A stretch of 64,000 nt of DNA from Rhodopseudomonas palustris (GTDB lineage Bacteria > Pseudomonadota > Alphaproteobacteria > Rhizobiales > Xanthobacteraceae). The position numbers were made by a program, and so were the translations under genes. This document shows, one piece after another, positions 40,864-49,535 of the stretch. Location: positions 62,001-126,000 of the forward strand of contig NZ_QKQS01000042.1 of NCBI RefSeq assembly GCF_003226555.1. The letters are read 5' to 3'. The notes beneath the pieces were generated by a model. It was not told where the DNA came from, did not search any database, and saw only the letters and a list, made by a program, of their open reading frames with translations. Positions within the stretch are counted from its first letter, which is position 1. Every line of letters begins with the position of its first letter.

Positions 40864-41652
40864 ATGAATACCGCGCGCATTGTCGTCCTGACCATCGCAG
40901 TCGGTGCCGGCGGCGTCGCTGCTTACCTGGCGAGCACATCCGGCCCGCCGCCCGCCGCCCCTTCCGCGCCTGTGGCTCAGTTGCCGACCGTGGAGGTCCT
41001 GGTCGCCAAGAACGATATTCCGCTGGGTCAGGCCGTCACCCCCGGCGACCTGCAATGGCAGACTTGGCCGTCGGCTACTGCGAGTTCGAAGTTCATTCGC
41101 CGAAACGAACAACCGAACGCGACAACCGAGATTGTCGGCTCGGTGGCGCGCTCCCCCTTCATAGCCGGCGAACCGATCCGCGAGCAGAAGCTGGTGAAGG
41201 CCAACGGTTCGGGCTTCATGGCCGCGATCCTTCCCAGCGGAATGCGAGCGGTCTCGACCGAGATTTCCCCGGAAACCGGTGCAGGTGGCTTCATCCTGCC
41301 GAACGACCGAGTCGATGTGATCCTGTCCAAGCGCGGACGGAATTCCGATCAGGCGACTGGTGATCAGGTCAGTTCGGAGATCATTCTGAGCAATATCCGC
41401 GTGCTCGCGATCGACCAGACCATCGAGGAGAAGAACGGCCAGAAGGTCGTGGTCGGCAAGACCGCAACGCTGGAATTGAAGCCGGAGCAGGCCGAGTACC
41501 TCGCGCGTGCACGCCAGAGCGGAACGCTGTCGTTGGCCCTGCGCAGCCTCGCCGACGCCAGCCAGCCCGCCTCCACCGAAACCGACGCCAAGCGCGGCAC
41601 AGTCAACGTGGTGCGCTACGGCGTCACCACCCAGACGACGTCGCAGAAGTGA
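40864..41652 (+). CDS. cpaB: Flp pilus assembly protein CpaB/RcpC
   Basis: 262 residues from ATG 40864; an ATG six codons earlier has no ribosome site. An N-terminal membrane anchor (IVVLTIAVGAGGVAAYLA) is followed by an SAF domain (VEVLVAKNDIPLGQAVTPGD) and GGFILPNDRVDVIL. RcpC/CpaB is periplasmic and helps the secretin and pilus passage. It is the first gene of cpaB-C-D-E-F-tadB-tadC, with short gaps or overlaps throughout. Confidence 0.93.
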   Translation: MNTARIVVLTIAVGAGGVAAYLASTSGPPPAAPSAPVAQLPTVEVLVAKNDIPLGQAVTPGDLQWQTWPSATASSKFIRRNEQPNATTEIVGSVARSPFIAGEPIREQKLVKANGSGFMAAILPSGMRAVSTEISPETGAGGFILPNDRVDVILSKRGRNSDQATGDQVSSEIILSNIRVLAIDQTIEEKNGQKVVVGKTATLELKPEQAEYLARARQSGTLSLALRSLADASQPASTETDAKRGTVNVVRYGVTTQTTSQK

Positions 41653-41665
41653 CCCGAGGACGGCG

Positions 41666-43108
41666 ATGACCCGCGAAATCGGCCCCCGACCCACCCGGCC
41701 CTTGAGAAGCGCGGCGCTGGCGCTGTCCGCCGCGGCGGCGCTCAGTTTGTTGCCGAGCTTGACCGCCGTTCAGGCACGCGACTACCGCGCAGCTCCGGTG
41801 GCAGCTTCGAGTTCCGGCCTGAACGCTCAGTCGATCGCGCTCGGTATCGGCAAGTCGATGGTGATCGACCTGCCACGCGACATCAAGGACGTCCTGGTCG
41901 CGGATCCGAAAATCGCGAACGCCGTGATCCGGTCGGCACAGCGGGCCTATATCATTGGCGCCACCGTTGGGCAGACCAACATCGTCTTCTTCGACTCCAG
42001 CGGCCAGCAGATCGCCGCCTACGACATCGCAGTGACCCGGGACCTTAACGGTATCCGCGCTGCCCTGAAGCAGTCGATTGCGAACGGAGATGTTCACGTC
42101 GAGGGACTCGGCGATGGCGTAATGCTGACCGGCTGGGTCGGCTCCCCCATCGAAGCGCAGCAGGCGTTCGATCTGGCAGCGCGCCTCGTTGGCGACGACA
42201 AGAAGGTGGTGAACAACATCGCCGTTCGCGGACGCGACCAGGTGATGCTGAAGATCACCGTCGCCGAAGTGCAGCGCGACATCGTCAAACAGCTCGGCGT
42301 CGACCTCAGCGCGAACCTCGCCTACGGCACAGCGGTCGTGAACTTCAACAACACCAACCCGTTTACGCAATCGGGCTCCGCGCTGGTGCCAAACAACGCG
42401 CTGACGACCAAGTTTGGATCGCTGCCATCGGTCACCGCCACCTTGCGGGCGATGGAGAGTGCCGGTGTGGTGCGCACCCTCGCCGAACCGAACCTGACCG
42501 CAATCTCGGGCGAGCCGGCCACGTTCCTGGCCGGCGGCGAATTCCCCGTGCCGAGCGGCGTGACCTGCAGCAACGGCGTCTGCACGCCATCGGTCACATT
42601 CAAGAAGTTCGGTATTCTGCTCAACTTCACCCCGGTGGTGATGACCGCGGGGCGGATCAGCCTCAAGGTGATGACCGAGGTCTCGGAGGTCTCGAGCGAC
42701 AACTCGGTCGTCATCAACAGCCTGTCGGTGCCGTCGATCAAGACCCGCCGGGTCGAGAGCACGGTTGAGATCCCTTCCGGCGGCTCCCTGGCGATGGCCG
42801 GGTTGATTCAGGAACAAACCAAGCAGGCGATCAACGGGCTACCGGGCGCAGCGCAATTGCCGGTGCTCGGCAGCCTGTTCCGCAGCCGCGACTACATCAA
42901 TCGCCAAACCGAGCTGATGGTGCTGGTGACGCCCTATGTGGTGCGTGCAGTGGCGCAGAAGGATCTGTCGCGGCCGGATGACGGCTTCGCCGATGCTTCG
43001 GACCCGCAGTCGGATCTGCTCGGCAGCATCAACAAACTCTATGGCGTCCCCGGTCGCACCGAGCCGGCACGCACCTATCGCGGCCATTTCGGCTTCATCA
43101 CCGACTAA
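41666..43108 (+). CDS. cpaC: Tad pilus outer-membrane secretin CpaC/RcpA
   Basis: 480 residues from ATG 41666 with GAGGA upstream; the frame open from 41507 lies in cpaB. Signal peptide to about residue 38, then the secretin N-domain (SMVIDLPRDIKDVLVADPKI), a BON-like segment (EGLGDGVMLTGWVGSPIEAQ), and the secretin core ending RQTELMVLVTPYVVRAV. It forms the outer-membrane channel of the Flp pilus. Confidence 0.95.
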   Translation: MTREIGPRPTRPLRSAALALSAAAALSLLPSLTAVQARDYRAAPVAASSSGLNAQSIALGIGKSMVIDLPRDIKDVLVADPKIANAVIRSAQRAYIIGATVGQTNIVFFDSSGQQIAAYDIAVTRDLNGIRAALKQSIANGDVHVEGLGDGVMLTGWVGSPIEAQQAFDLAARLVGDDKKVVNNIAVRGRDQVMLKITVAEVQRDIVKQLGVDLSANLAYGTAVVNFNNTNPFTQSGSALVPNNALTTKFGSLPSVTATLRAMESAGVVRTLAEPNLTAISGEPATFLAGGEFPVPSGVTCSNGVCTPSVTFKKFGILLNFTPVVMTAGRISLKVMTEVSEVSSDNSVVINSLSVPSIKTRRVESTVEIPSGGSLAMAGLIQEQTKQAINGLPGAAQLPVLGSLFRSRDYINRQTELMVLVTPYVVRAVAQKDLSRPDDGFADASDPQSDLLGSINKLYGVPGRTEPARTYRGHFGFITD

Positions 43109-43129
43109 AGGCGGGGCGAGGACAGGACG

Positions 43130-43858
43130 ATGATATCCACCACATCCGCCAGAGCGATGCGCGGCCTCAGTCTTGGGGCCGCCTTGATCGGTTTTTCGCT
43201 GTCGCTGGGGGGCTGCACCCATACCAGTCGCGAAGTCGAGGTGACGCAGAGCATTCCGAGCGACTATCGGCAGCGCCATCCGATCGCGATCAGGGAAGCC
43301 GACCGCACCGTCGAAGTCTTCATCGGCAACGGCCGCGGCGGCTTGACTGCGCCCCAACGCGCCGACGTGGCAGAGTTCGGCCAGACTTGGCTGCGCGAAG
43401 GCACCGGCCCGATCATCGCCGAAGTACCGATCGATACGCCGAACGCTCGGGCGGCTTCGGATTCCATTCGGGAGATCCGCTCACTGCTGGCCGCCGGCGG
43501 CGTGCCGCCGCGCGGCGTCACCGTGAAGCACTATCGGCCGGCTGATCCGCGGACCTTCGCGACCATCCGGCTGATCTATCCGCGGATCGCTGCCGTCGCC
43601 GGCCCCTGCGGTCTGTGGCCAGAGGATCTTGGTCCCAGCATCAAGAACAAGGGCTACTTCGACAACCGCCAGTACTGGAATCTCGGTTGCGCAAATCAGC
43701 GCAATCTCGCGGCGATGGTCGACAACCCCGCAGACCTGGTCCAGCCGCGGCCCGAAACGCCGCCCTATACGGCGCGACGCGTCGTCACCAACGACGCCTA
43801 TCGGACCACCAAACCCGACACTTCCGACAAAACTAAATTGAGCAACGCCGGACAATGA
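43130..43858 (+). CDS. cpaD: Pilus assembly lipoprotein CpaD
   Basis: 242 residues. Lipobox LGGC with Cys29 after a signal peptide, so it is anchored to a membrane, probably the outer one. DYRQRHPIAIREADRTVEVF and the late GCANQRNLAAMVDNPADLV are diagnostic of CpaD. It aids secretin assembly. The stop overlaps the cpaE start by four bases. Confidence 0.93.
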   Translation: MISTTSARAMRGLSLGAALIGFSLSLGGCTHTSREVEVTQSIPSDYRQRHPIAIREADRTVEVFIGNGRGGLTAPQRADVAEFGQTWLREGTGPIIAEVPIDTPNARAASDSIREIRSLLAAGGVPPRGVTVKHYRPADPRTFATIRLIYPRIAAVAGPCGLWPEDLGPSIKNKGYFDNRQYWNLGCANQRNLAAMVDNPADLVQPRPETPPYTARRVVTNDAYRTTKPDTSDKTKLSNAGQ

Positions 43859-45126
43859 TCAGCTATTCCCGCGAGAACCAGGACGAACCGGCCGCAGCGG
43901 CTGTGGCTCCCGCGCCGGATGAGCATATTGCGCCGGCGCCGCGGGTGTCCGTTCAAGCCTTCTGCGAGACCGTCGAGACCGCAGCTGCGGTGCAGGCTGC
44001 CGGCGAAGACCGGCGGCTCGCCAAGGCGCATCTGAAAATCCAGATGGGCGGCGTCGTCGCAGCGATAGAGGCCTATCGCTCTGCACCGACACCCAATGTC
44101 ATCATTCTGGAGACCGACGCGCGCAGCGACGTGTTGGTCGGTCTCGATCAACTCGCGACGGTGTGCGATCCCGGCACCCGGGTGATCGTCATCGGCAAAG
44201 TCAACGACGTGACGCTGTACCGCGAACTGGTCCGGCGCGGCGTCAGCGATTATGCGATCGCCCCGGTCCGCCCGATCGATGTGGTGCAGTCGATCTGCAA
44301 CTTGTTCTCCGCCCCGGAAGCCAAGGCGGTCGGTCGCATCATTGCCGTCGTCGGAGCAAAAGGCGGGGTCGGCGCCTCCACCATCGCCCACAACGTCGCC
44401 TGGGCGATCGCGCGAGACCTTGCGCTCGACTCGGTAGTCGCAGACCTCGATCTGGCATTCGGCACCGCCGGGCTCGACTACAATCAGGACCCGCCGCAGG
44501 GAATTGCCGAGGCTGTATTCTCGCCGGAGCGGGTCGACACCGCCTTCGTCGATCGGCTGCTGTCGAAATGCACCGACCACCTCAGCCTGCTTGCCGCACC
44601 GGCTACGCTGGATCGCGTCTACGATTTCGGTGTCGACGCATTCGATGCGATTTTCGACACTCTACGCAGCACGATGCCCTGCATCGTGCTCGATGTTCCG
44701 CATCAGTGGACGGGGTGGACCAAACGCGCACTCACCAACGCCGATGACATCCTGATCGTCGCGACGCCGGACCTCGCGAACCTGCGCAACACCAAGAATC
44801 TGATCGACCTGCTGAAGGCTGCGCGGCCGAACGACCGCCCACCGCTATACTGCCTGAACCAGGTCGGCGTTCCGAAGCGGCCGGAGATCTCCACGAACGA
44901 ATTCGCCAAGGCGATCGAGAGCCCGCCGATCGTCTCAATTCCGTTCGACCCGCCGATGTTCGGGGCCGCCGCCAATAATGGCCAGATGATCGCGGAGATC
45001 GCAGCAAACCACAAAACCACAGACATGTTCCTGCAGATCGCCCAGCGGCTGACGGGGCGCGGTGAGACCAAAAAGGCGAAGGGTATGTTCCTGGCGCCGC
45101 TTCTGGAGAAGTTGCGGGCCAAGTGA
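43855..45126 (+). CDS. cpaE: Pilus assembly ATPase CpaE/TadZ
   Basis: 423 residues. A receiver-like N-domain (about 30-150, IILETDARSDVLVGLDQL) precedes a ParA/MinD-type ATPase with a deviant Walker A VVGAKGGVGASTIAHN (first Lys at 169; Ala-Ser replaces the usual Lys-Thr), which is common in CpaE proteins. It localises the Tad machine in the cell. The stop is followed after 21 nt by cpaF. Confidence 0.93.
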   Translation: MISYSRENQDEPAAAAVAPAPDEHIAPAPRVSVQAFCETVETAAAVQAAGEDRRLAKAHLKIQMGGVVAAIEAYRSAPTPNVIILETDARSDVLVGLDQLATVCDPGTRVIVIGKVNDVTLYRELVRRGVSDYAIAPVRPIDVVQSICNLFSAPEAKAVGRIIAVVGAKGGVGASTIAHNVAWAIARDLALDSVVADLDLAFGTAGLDYNQDPPQGIAEAVFSPERVDTAFVDRLLSKCTDHLSLLAAPATLDRVYDFGVDAFDAIFDTLRSTMPCIVLDVPHQWTGWTKRALTNADDILIVATPDLANLRNTKNLIDLLKAARPNDRPPLYCLNQVGVPKRPEISTNEFAKAIESPPIVSIPFDPPMFGAAANNGQMIAEIAANHKTTDMFLQIAQRLTGRGETKKAKGMFLAPLLEKLRAK

Positions 45127-45147
45127 GTCTGAAGTTGGAGTATCGAG

Positions 45148-46602
45148 GTGTTTGGTAAGCGCGGACCGGATAACGACGTCAGGGCTCCGAAGCCGGCGAG
45201 CTTTGCGCCGGAAGCGGCAACGCGTGCACCCGAACCACGGCCGGCGATCTCCTCGCCGCCGATTGCGCCTGCACGGGCTATCCCGATGCCCCCGCCGGTG
45301 GTCGAGACCCGTCGCTCGGAAAACTACTATCAGGTCAAGGCGACCATTTTCGGTGCGCTGATCGAAGCGATCGACCTGGCGCAGCTCGCCAAGCTCGACG
45401 GCGAATCCGCCCGCGAAGAAATCCGCGACATCGTCAATGAGATCATCGCGATCAAGAATATCGTGATGTCGATCGCCGAGCAGGAAGAACTGCTCGACGA
45501 TATCTGTAACGATGTGCTCGGCTACGGCCCGCTCGAACCACTGCTGTCGCGCGACGACATCTCCGACATCATGGTTAATGGCGCCGGGACGGTCTATATT
45601 GAAGTGGCTGGTCGTATTCAGCGCACCGGCATCCGGTTTCGCGACAATCAGCAGCTGCTCAACATCTGCCAGCGCATTGTCAGCCAGGTCGGCCGGCGTG
45701 TCGATGAATCCTCCCCGATCTGCGATGCCCGCCTTGCCGATGGCTCCCGCGTCAACGCCATCGTGCCACCGCTGGCGATCGATGGACCAGCGCTCACCAT
45801 CCGCAAGTTCAAGAAAGACAAGCTGACGCTCGAGCAGTTGGTCAAGTTCGGGGCGATTTCCTACGAGGGCGCGCAGATCCTGCAGATCATCGGCCGCGTC
45901 CGCTGCAATGTGCTGATTTCGGGCGGCACCGGCTCGGGCAAGACCACCCTGCTCAACTGCCTGACCAACTATATCGACGACGACGAGCGCATCATCACCT
46001 GCGAGGATGCGGCCGAACTGCAACTGCAGCAGCCGCATGTCGTGCGCTTGGAAACGCGCCCGCCCAACATCGAGGGTGAGGGCCAGGTCACGATGCGTGA
46101 TTTAGTCCGCAACTGCCTGCGCATGCGACCAGAGCGGATCATCGTCGGCGAAGTCCGCGGCCCCGAAGCATTCGACCTGTTGCAGGCGATGAACACTGGC
46201 CACGACGGCTCGATGGGCACGCTGCACGCCAACAACCCGCGTGAAGCACTGTCGCGCTGTGAATCCATGATCACGATGGGAGGCTTCTCGCTGCCGTCGC
46301 GCACGATTCGCGAGATGATCTGTGCGTCGATCGACGTCATCATCCAGGCGGCTCGCCTGCGCGACGGCTCGCGGCGCATCACCCACATCACCGAGGTGGT
46401 GGGGATGGAAGGCGACACCATCATCACGCAGGACATTTTCCTGTACGATATCCTCGGGGAAGACGCCAACGGTCAGCTCCTCGGCCGTCACCGATCCACC
46501 GGTATCGGTCGTCCGCGGTTCTGGGAACGCGCCCGCTACTTCGGCGAAGAGCAACGACTCGCCGCGGCGCTCGATGCCGCGGAGGTCGCGGCGACCACAT
46601 AA
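45148..46602 (+). CDS. cpaF: Tad pilus motor ATPase CpaF/TadA
   Basis: 484 residues from GTG 45148 with TTGGAG upstream. It is a secretion-superfamily ATPase: Walker A ISGGTGSGKTTLL with Lys265, Asp box CEDAAELQLQQPHV, Walker B RPERIIVGEVRGPEAFD and a His box TGHDGSMGTLHANN. The N-terminal ~55 residues are Pro-rich. It powers both extension and retraction of the Flp pilus. Confidence 0.96.
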   Translation: MFGKRGPDNDVRAPKPASFAPEAATRAPEPRPAISSPPIAPARAIPMPPPVVETRRSENYYQVKATIFGALIEAIDLAQLAKLDGESAREEIRDIVNEIIAIKNIVMSIAEQEELLDDICNDVLGYGPLEPLLSRDDISDIMVNGAGTVYIEVAGRIQRTGIRFRDNQQLLNICQRIVSQVGRRVDESSPICDARLADGSRVNAIVPPLAIDGPALTIRKFKKDKLTLEQLVKFGAISYEGAQILQIIGRVRCNVLISGGTGSGKTTLLNCLTNYIDDDERIITCEDAAELQLQQPHVVRLETRPPNIEGEGQVTMRDLVRNCLRMRPERIIVGEVRGPEAFDLLQAMNTGHDGSMGTLHANNPREALSRCESMITMGGFSLPSRTIREMICASIDVIIQAARLRDGSRRITHITEVVGMEGDTIITQDIFLYDILGEDANGQLLGRHRSTGIGRPRFWERARYFGEEQRLAAALDAAEVAATT

Positions 46603-46615
46603 GGAGACGGGTGCG

Positions 46616-47590
46616 ATGGAGATGCAAACGCTCGCACTCGGCTTCTTCGCCGCGATCGCCGTCGGTGGTCTGGCTTGGGTCTTCGTCTATCCGTCGCTCT
46701 CCGGCGACACCAAGGTCGAGAAACGGCTGAGCTCGGTGGCCCGCACCACGCCAACGGTCCGCCAGGTCGATCGCGTTCAGCGATCGCGACGCGAACAAGT
46801 CGAGGGCTCGCTGAAGGAGATCGAGACCCGCAACGCAAAGCAGAAGAAGGTCCCGCTGAATACCCGGCTGTCGCAGGCAGGGCTCGACTGGACCCCCGCC
46901 AAATTCGGCACCCTCTCCGCTGTGTTGGGCGTGACTGTTCTCGGCATCGCGATCCTGTTTGGCGCGAGCCTGATCGCCGCGGCCGGTCTGGGCTTCGCCG
47001 CTGGCTTCGGTCTGCCGCGCTGGACCCTTGGCTTTCTCAAGCGGCGGCGCGAGAAGAAGTTTCTCGCCGCTCTCCCTGACGCCGTCGACGTCATCGTCCG
47101 CGGCATTAAAGCCGGCCTGCCACTGTTCGACTCGATCAAGATGGTCGCTGCCGATGCGCCGGAGCCGCTTCGAACCGAGTTCAATGCCATTATCGAGACT
47201 CAGACGATCGGCATGCCGCTCGATGAAGCCTGCGCGCGTCTGTACGATCGGATGCCGCTGCCCGAAGCCAACTTTCTGGGCATCGTGATCTCGATCCAAC
47301 AGAAGTCGGGCGGCAATCTGGCGGAGGCGCTGTCCAACCTGTCGAAGGTGCTTCGCGACCGTAAAAAGATGGCCGAGAAAATCCAGGCGATGTCGATGGA
47401 GGCCAAGGCCTCGGCAGCGATCATCGGATCGCTGCCCCCGATCGTGATGCTGCTGGTGTATCTGACCACACCGGACTACATCGCACTGCTGTGGACGCAT
47501 CCTATCGGCCGCATCATGCTCGCTGGGTGCGTGCTCTGGATGTCGGCGGGCATCTTCGTGATGAAGAAGATGATCAACTTCGACTTCTGA
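46616..47590 (+). CDS. tadB: Tad pilus inner-membrane platform protein TadB/CpaG
   Basis: 324 residues from ATG 46616 with AAGGAGA upstream. Hydrophobic segments lie at both ends, around a GspF-like domain (ALPDAVDVIVRGIKAGLPLF and SIQQKSGGNLAEALSNLSKV). It forms the platform with TadC. The frame that runs back to 46322 lies in cpaF and is a shadow. Confidence 0.93.
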   Translation: MEMQTLALGFFAAIAVGGLAWVFVYPSLSGDTKVEKRLSSVARTTPTVRQVDRVQRSRREQVEGSLKEIETRNAKQKKVPLNTRLSQAGLDWTPAKFGTLSAVLGVTVLGIAILFGASLIAAAGLGFAAGFGLPRWTLGFLKRRREKKFLAALPDAVDVIVRGIKAGLPLFDSIKMVAADAPEPLRTEFNAIIETQTIGMPLDEACARLYDRMPLPEANFLGIVISIQQKSGGNLAEALSNLSKVLRDRKKMAEKIQAMSMEAKASAAIIGSLPPIVMLLVYLTTPDYIALLWTHPIGRIMLAGCVLWMSAGIFVMKKMINFDF

Positions 47591-47599
47591 GGGTGGGCC

Positions 47600-48574
47600 A
47601 TGATCGATTTCCTGATAGCGAAGTTCGAAGACGCGCGCTTCATGGCGTCGTTGCTCGCGGCAATCGCGGCGAGTGCGACGGTCTACACCCTGGTCACTCC
47701 GTTCCTTGCCGGCCAACCGCTCGCCAAGCGAATGAAGGCCGTTGGCAGCGAACGGGAACGTATCCGCCAGCGCGAACGCGATCGGCTCGCCAAATCAGAG
47801 AAGGTTTCGCTCCGGCAGGCTCCAAAGAAGCTGGTCGCGCGCGTGGTCGAAGACTTCAATCTCTCCAAATGGCTGGCTCAGGAAAGCGCACGCGACAAGT
47901 TGGTGATGGCCGGCTATCGCGGCCAGGCGCCTTACATCACGTTCCTGTTCTTCCGCATGGTGGCGCCAATCGCGTTCGGAGTCGCATCGGCATTGTATGT
48001 ATTCGTGATCGCCAAGATCGATCAGCCAACCACCATCAAGGTCGGTATCTGCATCGCCGCGATTTTCCTCGGCATGCAGGCGCCGATGCTGTTCCTGAAG
48101 AACGCGATTCAGAAACGTCAGTTGTCGATCAAGCGCGCCTTCCCCGACGCGCTCGACCTGCTGCTGATCTGTATCGAGTCCGGAATGTCGATTGAAACGG
48201 CATTCCGCCGGGTGTCGATGGAAATCGGCTCGCAATCGATTCCGCTTGCCGAGGAATTCACTCTAACGACCGCCGAATTGTCCTATCTGCAAGATCGCAA
48301 GCAGGCGTATGAGAATCTGGCGCACCGGACCGGCCTCGACGGCGTGAAGTCCGTGTGCTTGGCGCTGCAGCAGGCCGAACGCTACGGCACCCCCCTCGGC
48401 CACAGCCTGCGGGTGATGGCGCAAGAAAATCGCGACATGCGGATGAACGAGGCCGAGAAGAAGGCCGCCGCGTTGCCGCCCAAGCTCACCGTTCCGATGA
48501 TCTTGTTCTTCCTGCCGGTCCTGTTCGTGGTCATTCTCGGACCGACCGGCATTCGTGTCGCGGCCATGCAGTAA
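47600..48574 (+). CDS. tadC: Tad pilus inner-membrane platform protein TadC/CpaH
   Basis: 324 residues, same length as TadB and the same GspF-like layout (FPDALDLLLICIESGMSIET; LRVMAQENRDMRMNEAEKKA), with a C-terminal helix pair MILFFLPVLFVVILGPTGI. It is the last gene of the cpaB-tadC operon and converges on tadD after 43 nt. Confidence 0.93.
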   Translation: MIDFLIAKFEDARFMASLLAAIAASATVYTLVTPFLAGQPLAKRMKAVGSERERIRQRERDRLAKSEKVSLRQAPKKLVARVVEDFNLSKWLAQESARDKLVMAGYRGQAPYITFLFFRMVAPIAFGVASALYVFVIAKIDQPTTIKVGICIAAIFLGMQAPMLFLKNAIQKRQLSIKRAFPDALDLLLICIESGMSIETAFRRVSMEIGSQSIPLAEEFTLTTAELSYLQDRKQAYENLAHRTGLDGVKSVCLALQQAERYGTPLGHSLRVMAQENRDMRMNEAEKKAAALPPKLTVPMILFFLPVLFVVILGPTGIRVAAMQ

Positions 48575-48617
48575 AGAGCGGCTCCGCCGGGGCGTCCGGC
48601 GTCGACAGCAATTTCGA

Positions 48618-49418
48618 TCAGCGGCCCGACGCCATCACGCCGACCTTGCGGCCCGCTGTGCGCGTTGCATCCTGGCCGCTCACCATCTGCTTCAGATAGG
48701 CGACATTGGCGGCAGCCTCGTCCGGTGGCAGATCGGCGCGGACGATCGACTCGGCCTCCGCAAAGCGTCCTTGCAGACCGATCACCAGCGCGAGGTTCTG
48801 CCGTACTCGGGAGTCGGCGCGGCCGCTGGCATAGGCTTGCCGCAGCACCTCTTCGGCCTTCGGCAGATCCTTGGTCAGGACGTAGGACATGCCGAGATTC
48901 GACAGCACCGAGGGCTCTCCAGGCGCCAGCCGCAGCGCGCTGGCATAGTAACGCCGCGCCTCGTCGTTGCGGCCCATCTGGTCGAGCACCGTGCCCTGCA
49001 CCGACAAGATCCGCCAATCCGGATTGTCCGGGCTGTGCGCCCGGGACAGCGTGTCGAACGCCAGTTGGAAATTACCGTTGTCGGCGAGCGCGCGGCCGTA
49101 CGCGGCTCGCACCGCTTTATTGCTGGGATTGGCGAGCGAAGCCTTCTCGAGCACCGCCACGGCCTGGGCCCGCTGCCCAATCGCGCGCAGCGCATTGCCG
49201 TAAGCAATTGCTGCGTCTGGATCGCGGGGCCGCGAGCGATAGCGTTCGCCGGCGATCTGTTCCATACGCTGCGGATCGGCCGGAGCTTCCGCCCGCGCGC
49301 CCAGGGAGCCGGTGACGTCCGGCATGCCGATGGTCTTGCAACCGGCGAGCATCATGGCCAATCCGACGGAGAGGGCCGCGGAGGTGGCAATCCGGGCAAG
49401 ACAGGGCAGCTCGCGCAT
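48618..49418 (-). CDS. tadD: TPR lipoprotein TadD-like
   Basis: 266 residues from ATG 49418; a TTG nine codons upstream is rejected. Lipobox LAGC at about residue 27, then at least four tetratricopeptide repeats (DAAIAYGNALRAIGQRAQAV, VLSNLGMSYVLTKDLPKAEE and others). TadD lipoproteins act as pilotins or scaffolds for the secretin. It is encoded opposite to and converging on tadC. Confidence 0.88.
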   Translation of the reverse strand: MRELPCLARIATSAALSVGLAMMLAGCKTIGMPDVTGSLGARAEAPADPQRMEQIAGERYRSRPRDPDAAIAYGNALRAIGQRAQAVAVLEKASLANPSNKAVRAAYGRALADNGNFQLAFDTLSRAHSPDNPDWRILSVQGTVLDQMGRNDEARRYYASALRLAPGEPSVLSNLGMSYVLTKDLPKAEEVLRQAYASGRADSRVRQNLALVIGLQGRFAEAESIVRADLPPDEAAANVAYLKQMVSGQDATRTAGRKVGVMASGR

Positions 49419-49466
49419 GGCACCGTTACTCACAAAACCGTCCAATTCCGCTTCAGCAATAGAGCG

Positions 49467-49487
49467 TTAACCCTAATGTTGGGTTAA
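49467..49487. promoter_or_regulatory. Perfect inverted repeat between tadD and the M17 peptidase gene
   Basis: TTAACCC and GGGTTAA separated by seven bases (TAATGTT), in the 117-nt divergent gap. The symmetry suits a dimeric repressor or activator site. The TTAAC half recalls CtrA sites, but the spacing differs. Confidence 0.45.
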
Positions 49488-49535
49488 TCCCCTGCGGTGG
49501 CGCCGCCGCCCACGATTCGCAAAGAGCCGCACCTC

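Noticed and set aside
43855-45126. CpaE as a mutated, inactive ATPase because of its Walker A variant
   Set aside because: GVGAST in place of GVGKTT is common among CpaE/TadZ proteins, so it is not a local defect.
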